Part shown: in pieces, positions 1 through 6,058 of the stretch
Position numbering within the stretch: position 1 is the first letter of the stretch
How the letters are laid out: each line of letters opens with the position of its first letter
NCBI GenBank assembly: GCA_017308345.1
Contig: JAFKFE010000186.1
Span: 1 to 8,172 of the forward strand
DNA length: 8,172 bases
Reading direction: 5' to 3'
Source: Alphaproteobacteria bacterium
Lineage (GTDB): Bacteria > Pseudomonadota > Alphaproteobacteria > Rhizobiales > Rhizobiaceae
Made by a program: the position numbers and the translations under genes
Notes under the pieces: generated by a model
Databases searched by the model: none
Seen by the model: only the letters and a program-made list of their open reading frames with translations
What the model was told of the DNA's origin: nothing

Positions 1-65
1 TGAAAACCATTGATGTAGTCGAATACGAGGGCCAGTACAATAATCGCAATCAGGAAAGAAGCCAT
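1..65 (-). CDS. Pit-family inorganic phosphate transporter, N-terminal fragment
   Basis: This is the first 21 complete codons, plus part of a 22nd, of a gene read on the minus strand and cut by the window edge. The ATG is at 65-63. The peptide begins MASFLIAIIVLALVFDYING, followed by Phe. That is the typical first membrane segment of PiT-family phosphate permeases, ending in the conserved D-x-I-N-G-F motif whose Asp and Asn sit in the transport path in this family. The identification also rests on its place: it lies 48 nt downstream of a DUF47 gene on the same strand, a very common pairing in which DUF47 is an accessory or regulator of Pit. No clear Shine-Dalgarno sequence precedes the ATG, unlike the genes after position 480. 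The segment is AT-richer than the rest of the window and probably comes from another organism. Confidence 0.75.
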   Translation of the reverse strand, partial: MASFLIAIIVLALVFDYINGF

Positions 66-113
66 AAATTAGTTTATACGTGAGCAAACGGCTGGTTCTG
101 TGGGAAAACCGGA

Positions 114-278
114 TCAGGCGTATTTGATAATAATACTTTCAATGACATTGCTGGCGTCTTCGCACTTGTCTGTCACGATTTCCATTACCTGGTATATTTC
201 ACGTTTTTTGATCACTTCTTTGGCGTCGGGTTCGGTAGCGAAGAGGCGCTCGATGCTCATGTCGAAAATATCGTCGGC
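114..278 (-). CDS. DUF47/PhoU-like phosphate transport accessory protein, C-terminal fragment
   Basis: The minus-strand reading frame ends at the TGA at 116-114 and gives about 54 residues typical of the C-terminus of DUF47 (PhoU-related) proteins. It starts [13 protein letters not shown] (family pattern E-A-D-x-I-[FY]), continues with [20 protein letters not shown], and ends [16 protein letters not shown]. The conserved features are the K-x-x-E-I-Y helix and the T-D-K-C-E-D-x-x-N-V-I-E signature. Upstream of the ADD residues (past about 278) the frame stops resembling the family, because the DNA there belongs to ihfB on the other strand. The gene is therefore broken at its 5' side by the junction at 261-278. 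The product would act with the Pit permease encoded 48 nt downstream. Style and codon use resemble Bacteroidota more than Rhizobiales; the taxon is an inference. Confidence 0.8.
   Translation of the reverse strand, partial: ADDIFDMSIERLFATEPDAKEVIKKREIYQVMEIVTDKCEDASNVIESIIIKYA
261..278. other. Chimeric junction with shared microhomology
   Basis: These 18 bases read as V-E-N-I-V-G on the plus strand, fitting IHF-beta, and as A-D-D-I-F-D on the minus strand, fitting DUF47. To the left the plus frame no longer resembles IHF. To the right the minus frame no longer resembles DUF47. Base composition changes at the same place, from AT-richer (about 40% GC in the first 60 bases) to strongly GC-rich. 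The two source sequences probably share most of this stretch, but without the parent sequences the crossover cannot be placed more finely. Confidence 0.75.
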
Positions 279-482
279 GCGATCTTTGACGAGATCACAG
301 ACGCGCTTGCCGAGGGCAACCGGGTCGAATTGCGCGGTTTCGGCGCCTTTTCGGTGAAAAATCGTCCCGCCCGCACCGGCCGCAACCCGCGCACCGGCGA
401 ATCCGTCGAGGTCGAGGAAAAGTGGGTGCCGTTCTTCAAGACCGGCAAGGAGTTGCGCGAAAGGCTGAACGGCGGCAAATAG
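261..482 (+). pseudogene. ihfB: Integration host factor beta subunit, 5'-truncated
   Basis: The frame ends at TAG 480-482 and encodes about 73 residues of an IHF-beta/HU family DNA-bending protein. They run from [20 protein letters not shown] through the beta-sheet segment [17 protein letters not shown], the DNA-intercalating arm [10 protein letters not shown] (encoded about 375-404) with its conserved Asn-Pro, and the C-terminal helix segment [15 protein letters not shown]. Full-length IHF-beta is about 94 residues and begins MIKSELVQ; about 20 N-terminal residues are missing. Upstream of 261 the frame stays open to about 84, but that stretch is antisense to a DUF47 gene and has no IHF similarity. 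The gene is therefore cut at 261-278, either by chimeric assembly or by a real junction. IHF-beta pairs with IHF-alpha in the nucleoid to bend DNA in recombination and sigma-54 transcription. If the join is artificial, the native gene is presumably intact. Confidence 0.88.
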
Positions 483-524
483 GCGCCGCGCCGGCGGGTT
501 GAATCGGGATCTTGGCGCTCAAAA

Positions 525-569
525 GCATGTCTCCCGAAAGTGGAGGCCGGTTTCGGGACAAAGACATGC
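525..569 (+). repeat. Nested intergenic hairpin repeat, copy 1
   Basis: A two-part perfect inverted repeat lies between ihfB and lapA. The outer arms GCATGTC (525-531) and GACATGC (563-569) enclose the inner arms CCCGAAA (533-539) and TTTCGGG (551-557). There is a 1-nt bulge on the 5' side (532), a 5-nt bulge on the 3' side (558-562), and an 11-nt loop, GTGGAGGCCGG. The same architecture with different stems recurs at 6059-6105. It ends 34 nt before the lapA ATG. No run of T follows, so it is not a standard intrinsic terminator. From memory, palindromes like this are scattered through Mesorhizobium intergenic regions; this was not checked. Confidence 0.85.
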
Positions 570-603
570 GCGCTTAGGAAGCCTCTCTCTCTATGGAGAT
601 CTG

Positions 604-936
604 ATGTTCAATCGCTTCATCCTCGTTGTGGTCTTCGTGCCGCTGGCCATCATCCTGATCGCGCTCGCCGTCGCCAATCGCGGTGCCGTCGCCTTCACGC
701 TCGATCCATTCCATCCCGGCAATCCCGCGCTGACGCTGAACCTGCCGCTTTTCATCTTCCTTTTCCTGGCCTTGGCCATCGGCATGGTCGTCGGCAGCAT
801 GGCGACTTGGGTAAAACAGGGGCGCTACCGCAAGCTCGCGCGCCAGCGTGGCCTGGAGGCTGAAAACCTGCGCCAGGCGGTGAGCCGCGCGCCGGCTGCG
901 CCGAATGGACCGGCGCTGCCCAAGCCGGCCAATTAA
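604..936 (+). CDS. lapA: LapA-domain (DUF1049) inner-membrane protein
   Basis: The product is a 110-residue membrane protein with two predicted transmembrane helices: residues about 5-24 (FILVVVFVPLAIILIALAVA) and about 45-67. The sequence ANRGAVAFTLDPF between them is typical of DUF1049, the LapA domain family. A basic cytoplasmic tail with a short helical segment (about 71-93) follows and ends in a Pro/Ala-rich stretch. In E. coli, LapA with LapB helps control LPS synthesis through LpxC degradation; whether alphaproteobacterial homologues do the same is not known to me. The ATG at 604 is preferred over a TTG at 499 because GGAG at 595-598 lies 5 nt upstream and the hydrophobic helix begins at once. 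The ihfB-lapA order is usual in rhizobia. A structured repeat lies in the 121-nt gap before the gene, and the next gene starts 18 nt after its stop. Confidence 0.82.
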   Translation: MFNRFILVVVFVPLAIILIALAVANRGAVAFTLDPFHPGNPALTLNLPLFIFLFLALAIGMVVGSMATWVKQGRYRKLARQRGLEAENLRQAVSRAPAAPNGPALPKPAN

Positions 937-954
937 AGCAATCCGGAGCCTTCG

Positions 955-1917
955 ATGCTGACCATTTCGGCCGCCGAGGTCGACCGCGCGCTGACCTTTC
1001 CCGGTCTGGTCGAGACGTTGCGCGCCGCTTTTCGCGACGGCGCCGTGCAGCCGGTTCGCCACCACCACGGCGTCGAGAGGCCCGATGGCGCCGCCTCGAC
1101 CCTGCTTTTGATGCCGGCCTGGACGGACTTCAACGCCGCGGGCACCTCGGCGGGAGGCCATATCGGCGTCAAGATCGTCACCGTGTCGCCGGACAACAAC
1201 GCCATCGGCAAGCCGGCGGTGATGGGCCTCTATCTTTTGCTCGACGGCATCACCGGCGAGCCGGAAGCACTGATCGACGGCCAGCGGCTGACGCAGTGGC
1301 GCACAGCCTGCGCCTCCGCGCTCGCCGCCTCCTATCTCGCCCGCGAGGACGCCTCGCGGCTTCTGGTGATCGGCGCCGGCGCGCTGTCACCGTTCCTTGC
1401 CAAGGCGCATTCGGCGGTCAGGCCGATCAAATCCATCCGCATCTGGAACCGTACGCCGGCCAATGCCGAAAAGGCGGCGGCGGCCTTGCGCGCGGAGGGT
1501 CTTCCGGCGAACGCCGCCAACGATCTCGACGCGGAGCTTGCCGAGGCCGACATCGTCGCCTCGGCGACGATCTCGAACATACCGCTGGTCAAGGGCGCGC
1601 TGCTGAAGCCGGGCGCCCATGTCGATCTCGTCGGCGGCTTCACGCCCGACATGCGCGAGGCCGATGACGATGCCATTGCCCGCGCCCGCGTCTATGTCGA
1701 CACCCGCGCCGGCGCCATCAGGGAAGCCGGCGACATTGTCCAGCCGCTGGCCTCGGGCGTGCTGGAGCCGGAGGCGATCATCGCCGACCTGCACGAGCTC
1801 GCGCGCGGCGAGAAACAGGGCCGGCGAAACGACAGCGAGATTACGCTGTTCAAGTCGGTTGGCGCGGCGCTTGAGGACCTCGCCGCCGGCATCGCCGTCT
1901 ACAAGGCGCTCAAGTAG
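955..1917 (+). CDS. Ornithine cyclodeaminase/mu-crystallin family protein, probable imine (pyrroline-2-carboxylate) reductase
   Basis: The product is a 320-residue soluble NAD(P)-dependent enzyme of the OCD/mu-crystallin fold, full length for the family. Visible features are Lys73 in [11 protein letters not shown] and Arg116 in [11 protein letters not shown], matching the substrate-binding Lys and Arg of the family. The nucleotide-binding loop [14 protein letters not shown] lies at about 139-152, and the motif [15 protein letters not shown] at about 223-237. True ornithine cyclodeaminase has GGDCPGK in that last motif, with a catalytic Asp; here Phe229 aligns to it. The GxFxPDMRE pattern is instead typical of ketimine/delta-1-pyrroline-2-carboxylate reductases (LhpI-like) and mu-crystallin. 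I therefore favour imine reduction in proline, hydroxyproline or lysine breakdown over ornithine deamination; the substrate cannot be read from sequence. GGAG at 945-948 supports the ATG. The gene follows lapA by 18 nt and converges with the EVE gene, overlapping it by 8 bp. Confidence 0.85.
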   Translation: MLTISAAEVDRALTFPGLVETLRAAFRDGAVQPVRHHHGVERPDGAASTLLLMPAWTDFNAAGTSAGGHIGVKIVTVSPDNNAIGKPAVMGLYLLLDGITGEPEALIDGQRLTQWRTACASALAASYLAREDASRLLVIGAGALSPFLAKAHSAVRPIKSIRIWNRTPANAEKAAAALRAEGLPANAANDLDAELAEADIVASATISNIPLVKGALLKPGAHVDLVGGFTPDMREADDDAIARARVYVDTRAGAIREAGDIVQPLASGVLEPEAIIADLHELARGEKQGRRNDSEITLFKSVGAALEDLAAGIAVYKALK

Positions 1918-2347
1918 CGGCGGTCTCCAGCCTGGCTCCCATCGCTTTGCCGATCAGCAGGAAATCGTGTTCGCTGATCTCGAACAGGCCGAAGCGCAGC
2001 TGGTAGCCCCAGTTCGGCTTGCCGGCGGCGAAGTCCAGACTGCCGAGCAGAGGCTTGATCGGCGCTTCCCTGGCATCGAACCAGTCGACGTCGCGCCGCG
2101 CGGGCGTGAAACCGCCGCCCATGATGCCCTCATACACCTCCCCCTGCCGCACCGTGCCGACGGCCGTGAAGGATTGGAGCCCATCCTTCTCGCCGAGCAC
2201 GGTGCTCGGCGAGTAGTAGACGATACCGTCGCCCGGCCTGATGCGGCGCAGCGGCGCCGCCTTGCCGTGGTTGACCTGCATGAAGCCATCCCTGCGGCCG
2301 ATCCGCACATGCTCTGCCGACGCGACCGCGAGCCAGAACGCGCTCAT
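1910..2347 (-). CDS. EVE domain-containing protein (UPF0310 family)
   Basis: The product is 145 residues and consists of a single PUA-like EVE domain. Conserved parts are [11 protein letters not shown] (about 4-14), [16 protein letters not shown] (21-36), GDGIVYYSP (39-47), the [12 protein letters not shown] strand region, [12 protein letters not shown], and the [13 protein letters not shown] block with its aromatic residues. EVE domains are related to YTH and PUA folds and bind modified bases in DNA or RNA; some are fused to restriction or defence proteins. This stand-alone type has no assigned role that I know of. The start is ATG 2347-2345, overlapping the stop codon of the upstream VOC gene by 4 nt (ATGA), so the two genes are probably translationally coupled. 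A longer open frame upstream to 2737 is antisense or out-of-frame sequence without family similarity. The 3' end overlaps the convergent OCD-family gene by 8 bp. Confidence 0.9.
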   Translation of the reverse strand: MSAFWLAVASAEHVRIGRRDGFMQVNHGKAAPLRRIRPGDGIVYYSPSTVLGEKDGLQSFTAVGTVRQGEVYEGIMGGGFTPARRDVDWFDAREAPIKPLLGSLDFAAGKPNWGYQLRFGLFEISEHDFLLIGKAMGARLETAAT

Positions 2348-2724
2348 CCCCGCGCTCCTGCAAACGGCCAGTAGACGCGCAGGCGATGATTGTCCGGATC
2401 GAGCGCGACGAAGGTGCGGCCGAAGTCCATGTCGGTCGGCGTCTGCAGGATGCTCAGGCCGCGCCCCGCCCAGTCCGCATGCGTTGCATCGACGGCGCCC
2501 GCATCCGGGACCACGATCACGATTTCGCCGCCCCAACCCGTCCCCGAAGCCGCCGGTTCGACCGTATGGCGCGACCAGAGCCCAAGCTTGAAGCCCTTGT
2601 CGAGCACGAACATCACGAAGGTCGGCGAGGACTCGACCGGCTCGCGTCCAAGCAACGAGGCGTAGAACGCACCGCTCCTTTCCGGGCTGTCGACATAGAG
2701 GATGACGACATTCGGCGTGGTCAT
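2344..2724 (-). CDS. VOC family (glyoxalase/antibiotic-resistance fold) protein
   Basis: The product is 126 residues with the vicinal oxygen chelate fold built from two beta-alpha-beta-beta-beta repeats. Recognisable parts are [20 protein letters not shown] followed by LGREP (about 5-29), [17 protein letters not shown], the middle strand [19 protein letters not shown], and the C-terminal [17 protein letters not shown]. Residues that usually bind metal in glyoxalases are not evident: Tyr10 in the first strand, and Val-Tyr instead of Glu near residue 117. It may therefore be a ligand-binding or sequestering member rather than a metalloenzyme; the substrate is unknown. The ATG at 2724 has GGAG (2735-2732) 7 nt upstream. 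The 70-nt gap after the regulator gene and the 4-nt overlap with the EVE gene indicate one transcript. An extended in-frame start at 2835 would lie inside the regulator gene and is rejected. Confidence 0.88.
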   Translation of the reverse strand: MTTPNVVILYVDSPERSGAFYASLLGREPVESSPTFVMFVLDKGFKLGLWSRHTVEPAASGTGWGGEIVIVVPDAGAVDATHADWAGRGLSILQTPTDMDFGRTFVALDPDNHRLRVYWPFAGARG

Positions 2725-2794
2725 ATCTGATCTCCAAAGTGTCTGAACCTTGGGAACCATAGGCGAACCCACTGTCAGATTTTGGCAGCAGCGA
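2725..2794 (-). promoter_or_regulatory. Regulator-VOC intergenic spacer with possible operator
   Basis: This 70-nt spacer precedes the VOC gene. Besides the GGAG ribosome binding site it holds TCTGA (2742-2746 and 2726-2730 on the plus strand) and TCAGA (2775-2779), a short imperfect inverted pair separated by 28 nt from the nearer copy. It also carries two GAACC words, 2751-2766, in direct order. YafY-type regulators often bind short inverted repeats near their own operon, so these are candidates only. No convincing -35/-10 pair was seen. Confidence 0.25.
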
Positions 2795-3505
2795 TCAATC
2801 GGACGCGTTTTTCGCGCCATTGCGGCCCGGCGCATCGAGCGTCGCCTTCCACTCTCTCAGCATTGCCTGGCGGCGGCGCGGATAGCGGATGTCGGTCGCT
2901 GTCAGGTCGGACATCCGGTCGGCGCGGAAATGCCGGAAATCCTGGCGTGTTTCGCACCACGCCGCCATCACCCGCACCTTGTCGAAGAAGGCGAGCGCGA
3001 ATGGCCAGACCATGCGCCTCGACGACGAACCGCCGGCATCGCGGTAGACGAAGCCGAGCTTGCGCTCCTCGCGGATCGCCTGCCGCACGACACCGAGGTC
3101 GATCGTTTCGAGATGATCCGCGCGCGGCCCGACAAGCAGCGCTGTCGCGTCGAGATCCTCACGCAGATCGTCCGGCAGCACCGCCGCGATCTTTGCCAGG
3201 GCATCGGTCGCGGCGGCGGCCAACCTTTTATCCGGCTGTTTTGCCACCCAGCGCGAGCCGAGCACGATGGCCTCGATCTCCTCGTCGGAGAACATCAGCG
3301 GCGGCAGCATGAAGCCGGGCTTCAGCACATAGCCGAGCCCCGCCTCGCCCTCGATCGGCGCGCCCTGCCCCTGCAGCGTCGCGATATCGCGGTAGAGCGT
3401 GCGGATGGACACGCCCATCTCATCCGCAAGCGCGCGGCCGCTCACCGGCCGGCGGTGGCGGCGCAGGATCTGGACGAGGTCGAGCAGGCGTTCGGAACGG
3501 GACAT
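2795..3505 (-). CDS. YafY/YobV-type HTH-WYL transcriptional regulator
   Basis: The product is 236 residues. An N-terminal HTH_11 winged helix spans about residues 4-60: MSRSERLLDLVQILRRH, then the recognition region VSIRTLYRDIATL and the wing GLGYVLKPGFMLPPL. A linker region DEEIEAIVLGSRWVAKQPD follows, then a WYL domain from about 135 to 205 with the conserved MVWPFALAFF and the segment WCETRQDFRHFRADRM. The name-giving Trp-Tyr-Leu triplet is replaced by Arg-Val-Met, which is not rare in alphaproteobacterial YafY proteins. WYL domains act as ligand sensors; some bind nucleic acid fragments. The regulator heads a likely operon with the VOC and EVE genes and may control it, or the divergent methyltransferase gene 108 bp away. 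ATG 3505 matches the family N-terminus, but its nearest GGAG (3524-3521) is 15 nt away, so initiation may be weak. Confidence 0.9.
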   Translation of the reverse strand: MSRSERLLDLVQILRRHRRPVSGRALADEMGVSIRTLYRDIATLQGQGAPIEGEAGLGYVLKPGFMLPPLMFSDEEIEAIVLGSRWVAKQPDKRLAAAATDALAKIAAVLPDDLREDLDATALLVGPRADHLETIDLGVVRQAIREERKLGFVYRDAGGSSSRRMVWPFALAFFDKVRVMAAWCETRQDFRHFRADRMSDLTATDIRYPRRRQAMLREWKATLDAPGRNGAKNASD

Positions 3506-3613
3506 GGTCGGTTTGCGTATCTCCAAAGCCGGGCGCATGACGGATGCGGGACCATTTTGTTGCGCGGCCCGAAGCCCTATGTCAAAAGCGGCCTGCCGTT
3601 CCGGAGACCGTTC
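3506..3613. promoter_or_regulatory. Divergent promoter region, WYL regulator / rRNA methyltransferase
   Basis: This 108-bp spacer lies between the divergent starts of the WYL regulator (minus) and the methyltransferase operon (plus), so it should hold promoters for both. The 10-mer ATCTCCAAAG (3519-3528) is identical to one in the VOC leader (2730-2739). On the plus side, GGAG at 3603-3606 is the ribosome binding site of the methyltransferase. I could not assign -35/-10 boxes with confidence. Confidence 0.4.
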
Positions 3614-4666
3614 TTGAAATCCTTTCGCGATCGAAACCGCGACAACCGCCCGCGCCAGCCCGCGAAAGCCAGCGGCGGGCAAGTACGTCCAGGCGAACGG
3701 CGCGAAGCGAGGCCGGAGCACCGGCAGGAGCCAAAACCCGCGCCGCGCGTGCTTGCGCGCCGCGAGGGCGCGTTGCCGGCCGAGCGCCTGCCATTGATCC
3801 TCGAGGTCGCGCCCAACGCCGACTACGCGCTGCTGGACAGCGGCGCCGGCGAGAAACTGGAGCAATACGGCCCCTACCGCATCGTGCGCCCCGAGGGCCA
3901 GGCGATCTGGCAGCGAGCCCTTCCGGCGAAAGAGTGGGAGCGCGCCGACGCCATCTTCACCGGCGACACCGACGAGGAAGGCATCGGCCGCTGGCGCTTC
4001 CCCAAGGCGCCGCTCGGCGAAACCTGGCCGATGAAGCATGACGGCATCGACTATCTCGGCCGCTTCACCTCCTTCCGCCATGTCGGCGTCTTTCCCGAGC
4101 AGGCTTCGCATTGGGATCACATGGCGGGGCTGATCGCGGCGGCGAAGCGCCCGGTCAAGGTGCTCAACCTGTTTGGCTACACCGGCCTGGCCTCGCTGGT
4201 GGCGGCCCGCGCCGGCGCCGAGGTCACCCATGTCGATGCCTCGAAGAAGGCGATCGGCTGGGCGCGCGAGAACCAGGAAATGGCCGGCCTTGCCGACAAG
4301 CCGATCCGCTGGATCGTCGAGGACGCGGTGAAATTCGCCGAGCGCGAGGAGCGCCGCGGCAGCCGATACGACATCGTGCTGTTCGACCCGCCGGCCTACG
4401 GCCGCGGCCCCAAGGGCGAGGTCTGGCAATTGTTCGAGGACCTGCCGGGCCTCACCGACCTTTGCCGCTCGATCCTGACGCCGAGGCCCTTGGCCGTCGT
4501 TCTCACCGCCTATTCGATCCGCGCCTCTTTCTTCGCCATCCATGCGCTGATGCGCGATACCTTCGCCGGCATGGGCGGCACGGTCGAATCCGGCGAACTG
4601 ATCATTCGCGAGAAATCGGCCGGCCGCGCGCTGTCGACCTCGCTGTTCTCGCGCTGGGTGGCTTGA
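3614..4666 (+). CDS. Class I SAM-dependent rRNA methyltransferase (RlmI-like, COG1092)
   Basis: The product is 350 residues from a TTG start at 3614. This start is chosen because GGAG at 3603-3606 lies 7 nt upstream and the coding signal begins here; the open frame reaching back to 2750 is antisense to the regulator. Residues about 1-50 are Arg/Pro-rich, basic and probably disordered, perhaps an RNA-binding tail. A conserved segment follows (LPLILEVAPNADYALLDSG, GPYRIVRPEGQAIWQ). The Rossmann domain has SAM motif I VLNLFGYTG at 183-191, the acidic loop EVTHVDASKKAIGWAREN, and motif IV FDPPAYGRG around Asp258. The family methylates rRNA bases; RlmI makes m5C in 23S rRNA, but the N-terminal PUA domain of RlmI is not apparent and the target base is not known. 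Its TGA directly abuts the ATG of the SpoU-family gene, so the two are surely co-transcribed. Confidence 0.85.
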   Translation: MKSFRDRNRDNRPRQPAKASGGQVRPGERREARPEHRQEPKPAPRVLARREGALPAERLPLILEVAPNADYALLDSGAGEKLEQYGPYRIVRPEGQAIWQRALPAKEWERADAIFTGDTDEEGIGRWRFPKAPLGETWPMKHDGIDYLGRFTSFRHVGVFPEQASHWDHMAGLIAAAKRPVKVLNLFGYTGLASLVAARAGAEVTHVDASKKAIGWARENQEMAGLADKPIRWIVEDAVKFAEREERRGSRYDIVLFDPPAYGRGPKGEVWQLFEDLPGLTDLCRSILTPRPLAVVLTAYSIRASFFAIHALMRDTFAGMGGTVESGELIIREKSAGRALSTSLFSRWVA

Positions 4667-5527
4667 ATGAACGCACATGATGGCGCTCGCCCCGTCGGGC
4701 AGGTCAAGGAAGTCACCAGCCTTGCCAATCCCCTGGTCAAGGACATCAAGGCGCTGGCGCTGAAGAAATTCCGCGACCAGCAAAACGCCTTCATGGCCGA
4801 AGGCCTGAAACTCGTCATCGACGCGCTCGATCTCGGCTGGTCGATCAGGACCCTGGTTTTCGCCAAGGCCGGACGCGGCAATGCGGCCGTCGAAAAGGCC
4901 GCCGCGCGGACCGTCGCCGCCGGCGGCACTGTTTTGGAAGTCTCCGAAAAGGTGCTCGCGGCAATCACCCGGCGCGAAAACCCGCAAATGGTGGTCGGCG
5001 TCTTTGCGCAGCAGACCGTGCCGTTGAAGGACATCCGCGCCAGGGACGGCGACGTCTGGGTCGCGCTCGACCGGGTGCGCGATCCCGGCAATCTCGGCAC
5101 CGTGATCCGCACCGTCGACGCCGTCGGCGCCAAGGGCGTCATCCTGGTCGGCGACACCACCGATCCGTTCTCGCTGGAAACGGTGCGCGCCACGATGGGT
5201 TCGATCTTCGCCGTGCCGGTCTCCAGGGCAACCGAGCAGGCCTTCCTCGCCTGGCGACGCGATTTTTCGGGTCTCGTCGCTGGAACGCATCTCAAGGGCG
5301 CGGTCGACTATCGTTCGGTCGATTTTTCCAGGGGCCCGGTCCTGCTGCTGATGGGCAACGAGCAGCAGGGTCTGCCGGACAGCCTCGCCGAAAGCTGCGA
5401 CCGACTGCTCCGGATCCCCCAGGCCGGTCGGGCCGATTCGCTCAATCTGGCCGTCGCCACCGGCGTGATGTTGTTCGAGATCCGGCGCGGGGCGTTGAAG
5501 CTCGACCCCGCCACAGACTCGCGATGA
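4667..5527 (+). CDS. SpoU/TrmH-family RNA 2'-O-methyltransferase
   Basis: The product is 286 residues, normal for two-domain SPOUT methyltransferases. The N-terminal L30e-like substrate-binding domain (about 15-115) starts TSLANPLVKDIKALALKKFR and contains the typical FMAEGLKLVIDAL. The C-terminal trefoil-knot domain has all three family motifs: RDPGNLGTVIRT around 138-149 (Asn142, Arg148), LLLMGNEQQGL at about 226-236 (Asn231, Glu232), and RIPQAGRADSLNLAVATG at 249-266, the SAM-binding knot. Such enzymes methylate ribose 2'-OH in rRNA or tRNA. The exact site cannot be told, so RlmB or TrmH is not assigned. The ATG follows the upstream TGA with no gap and lspA begins 13 nt after its stop, placing it in the middle of a three-gene operon. 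The N-terminal ~10 residues are not conserved, so a later start cannot be excluded. Confidence 0.88.
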   Translation: MNAHDGARPVGQVKEVTSLANPLVKDIKALALKKFRDQQNAFMAEGLKLVIDALDLGWSIRTLVFAKAGRGNAAVEKAAARTVAAGGTVLEVSEKVLAAITRRENPQMVVGVFAQQTVPLKDIRARDGDVWVALDRVRDPGNLGTVIRTVDAVGAKGVILVGDTTDPFSLETVRATMGSIFAVPVSRATEQAFLAWRRDFSGLVAGTHLKGAVDYRSVDFSRGPVLLLMGNEQQGLPDSLAESCDRLLRIPQAGRADSLNLAVATGVMLFEIRRGALKLDPATDSR

Positions 5528-5540
5528 GGACTGCGCAATC

Positions 5541-6029
5541 GTGAAATCCTGGTCCCCTTACATCGTGCTGGTCGTCGTCGCCATCGCGCTCGACCAGTGG
5601 ATCAAGCAACTGGTCGAAAACGGTCTCGCCTTTCAGGAGAAGGTCGACCTCCTGCCGTTCCTGGCGCTGTTCCGCACCTACAACACCGGCATCGCCTTCT
5701 CGATGTTCCAGTCCTTCGGCGATACCGGCCTGGTGGTCATGGCCGTGCTGGTGGTCGCCTTCGTGCTCTACCTCGCCACGCGCACGCCGGCCGGCCATGC
5801 CATCGCCCGCGCCGGCTTTGCGCTGATCATCGGCGGCGCGCTCGGCAACCTCATCGACCGCGCCGTCTACGGCCACGTCATCGACTACATCCTGTTCCAC
5901 ACGCCCGTCTGGTCCTTCGCGGTCTTCAATCTCGCCGACGCCTTCATTTCGGTCGGCGCCGCGCTCGTCGTCTTCGACGAGCTGATCGGCTGGCGGAGCG
6001 AGGCGAAGCCCCAGGACCCAGGCAATTGA
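5541..6029 (+). CDS. lspA: Lipoprotein signal peptidase II
   Basis: The product is a 162-residue inner-membrane aspartic protease that removes signal peptides from diacylglyceryl-modified prolipoproteins. Four hydrophobic segments are visible (about 6-20, 63-79, 89-106, 126-146). The family blocks are DQWIK (18-22), the periplasmic YNTGIAFSMF (47-56), GGALGNLIDR (98-107), HVIDYI with catalytic Asp115, and FNLADAFISVG with catalytic Asp133. All key residues are present and the length is normal. The start is GTG 5541, preceded by GAGGA (5526-5530) at 10 nt spacing and overlapping the upstream gene's stop region. It is the last gene of the methyltransferase operon. In many proteobacteria lspA follows ileS; here it follows a SpoU methyltransferase. 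Confidence 0.96.
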   Translation: MKSWSPYIVLVVVAIALDQWIKQLVENGLAFQEKVDLLPFLALFRTYNTGIAFSMFQSFGDTGLVVMAVLVVAFVLYLATRTPAGHAIARAGFALIIGGALGNLIDRAVYGHVIDYILFHTPVWSFAVFNLADAFISVGAALVVFDELIGWRSEAKPQDPGN

Positions 6030-6035
6030 CCTCAC

Positions 6036-6049
6036 GCGGTTGAAACCGC
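6036..6049 (+). terminator. Short stem-loop after lspA
   Basis: GCGGT (6036-6040), loop TGAA, ACCGC (6045-6049) forms a perfect 5-bp GC-rich stem 6 nt after the lspA stop codon. No T-tract follows, so an intrinsic terminator is only possible. It may act with Rho or just protect the 3' end. Confidence 0.3.
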
Positions 6050-6058
6050 AGACTTCCG

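Noticed and set aside
100..357. A plus-strand frame crossing the DUF47/ihfB junction
   Set aside because: It is out of frame with ihfB and antisense to DUF47. The peptide resembles nothing and its existence depends on the junction.
499..603. A TTG-started extension of the LapA-domain gene
   Set aside because: It would translate the hairpin repeat at 525-569, and the ATG at 604 has its own GGAG site and starts with the first membrane helix.
2348..2737. Upstream extension of the EVE gene
   Set aside because: It overlaps the VOC gene almost fully in another frame, and EVE-family proteins begin at the [10 protein letters not shown] position.
2750..3613. Plus-strand upstream extension of the methyltransferase frame
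   Set aside because: It is antisense to the WYL regulator and has no family similarity. The ribosome binding site at 3603-3606 places the start at TTG 3614.
3506..3613. A third copy of the nested hairpin repeat in the divergent spacer
   Set aside because: The segment has GC-rich partial palindromes but neither the bulge geometry nor the loop motif of the two real copies.
2795..5290. A very long minus-strand open frame (831 codons) running antisense to the methyltransferase operon
   Set aside because: Only its last 236 codons (from 3505) match a protein family. The rest is low-complexity, charged shadow translation typical of GC-rich antisense frames and lies opposite two genes with clear motifs.
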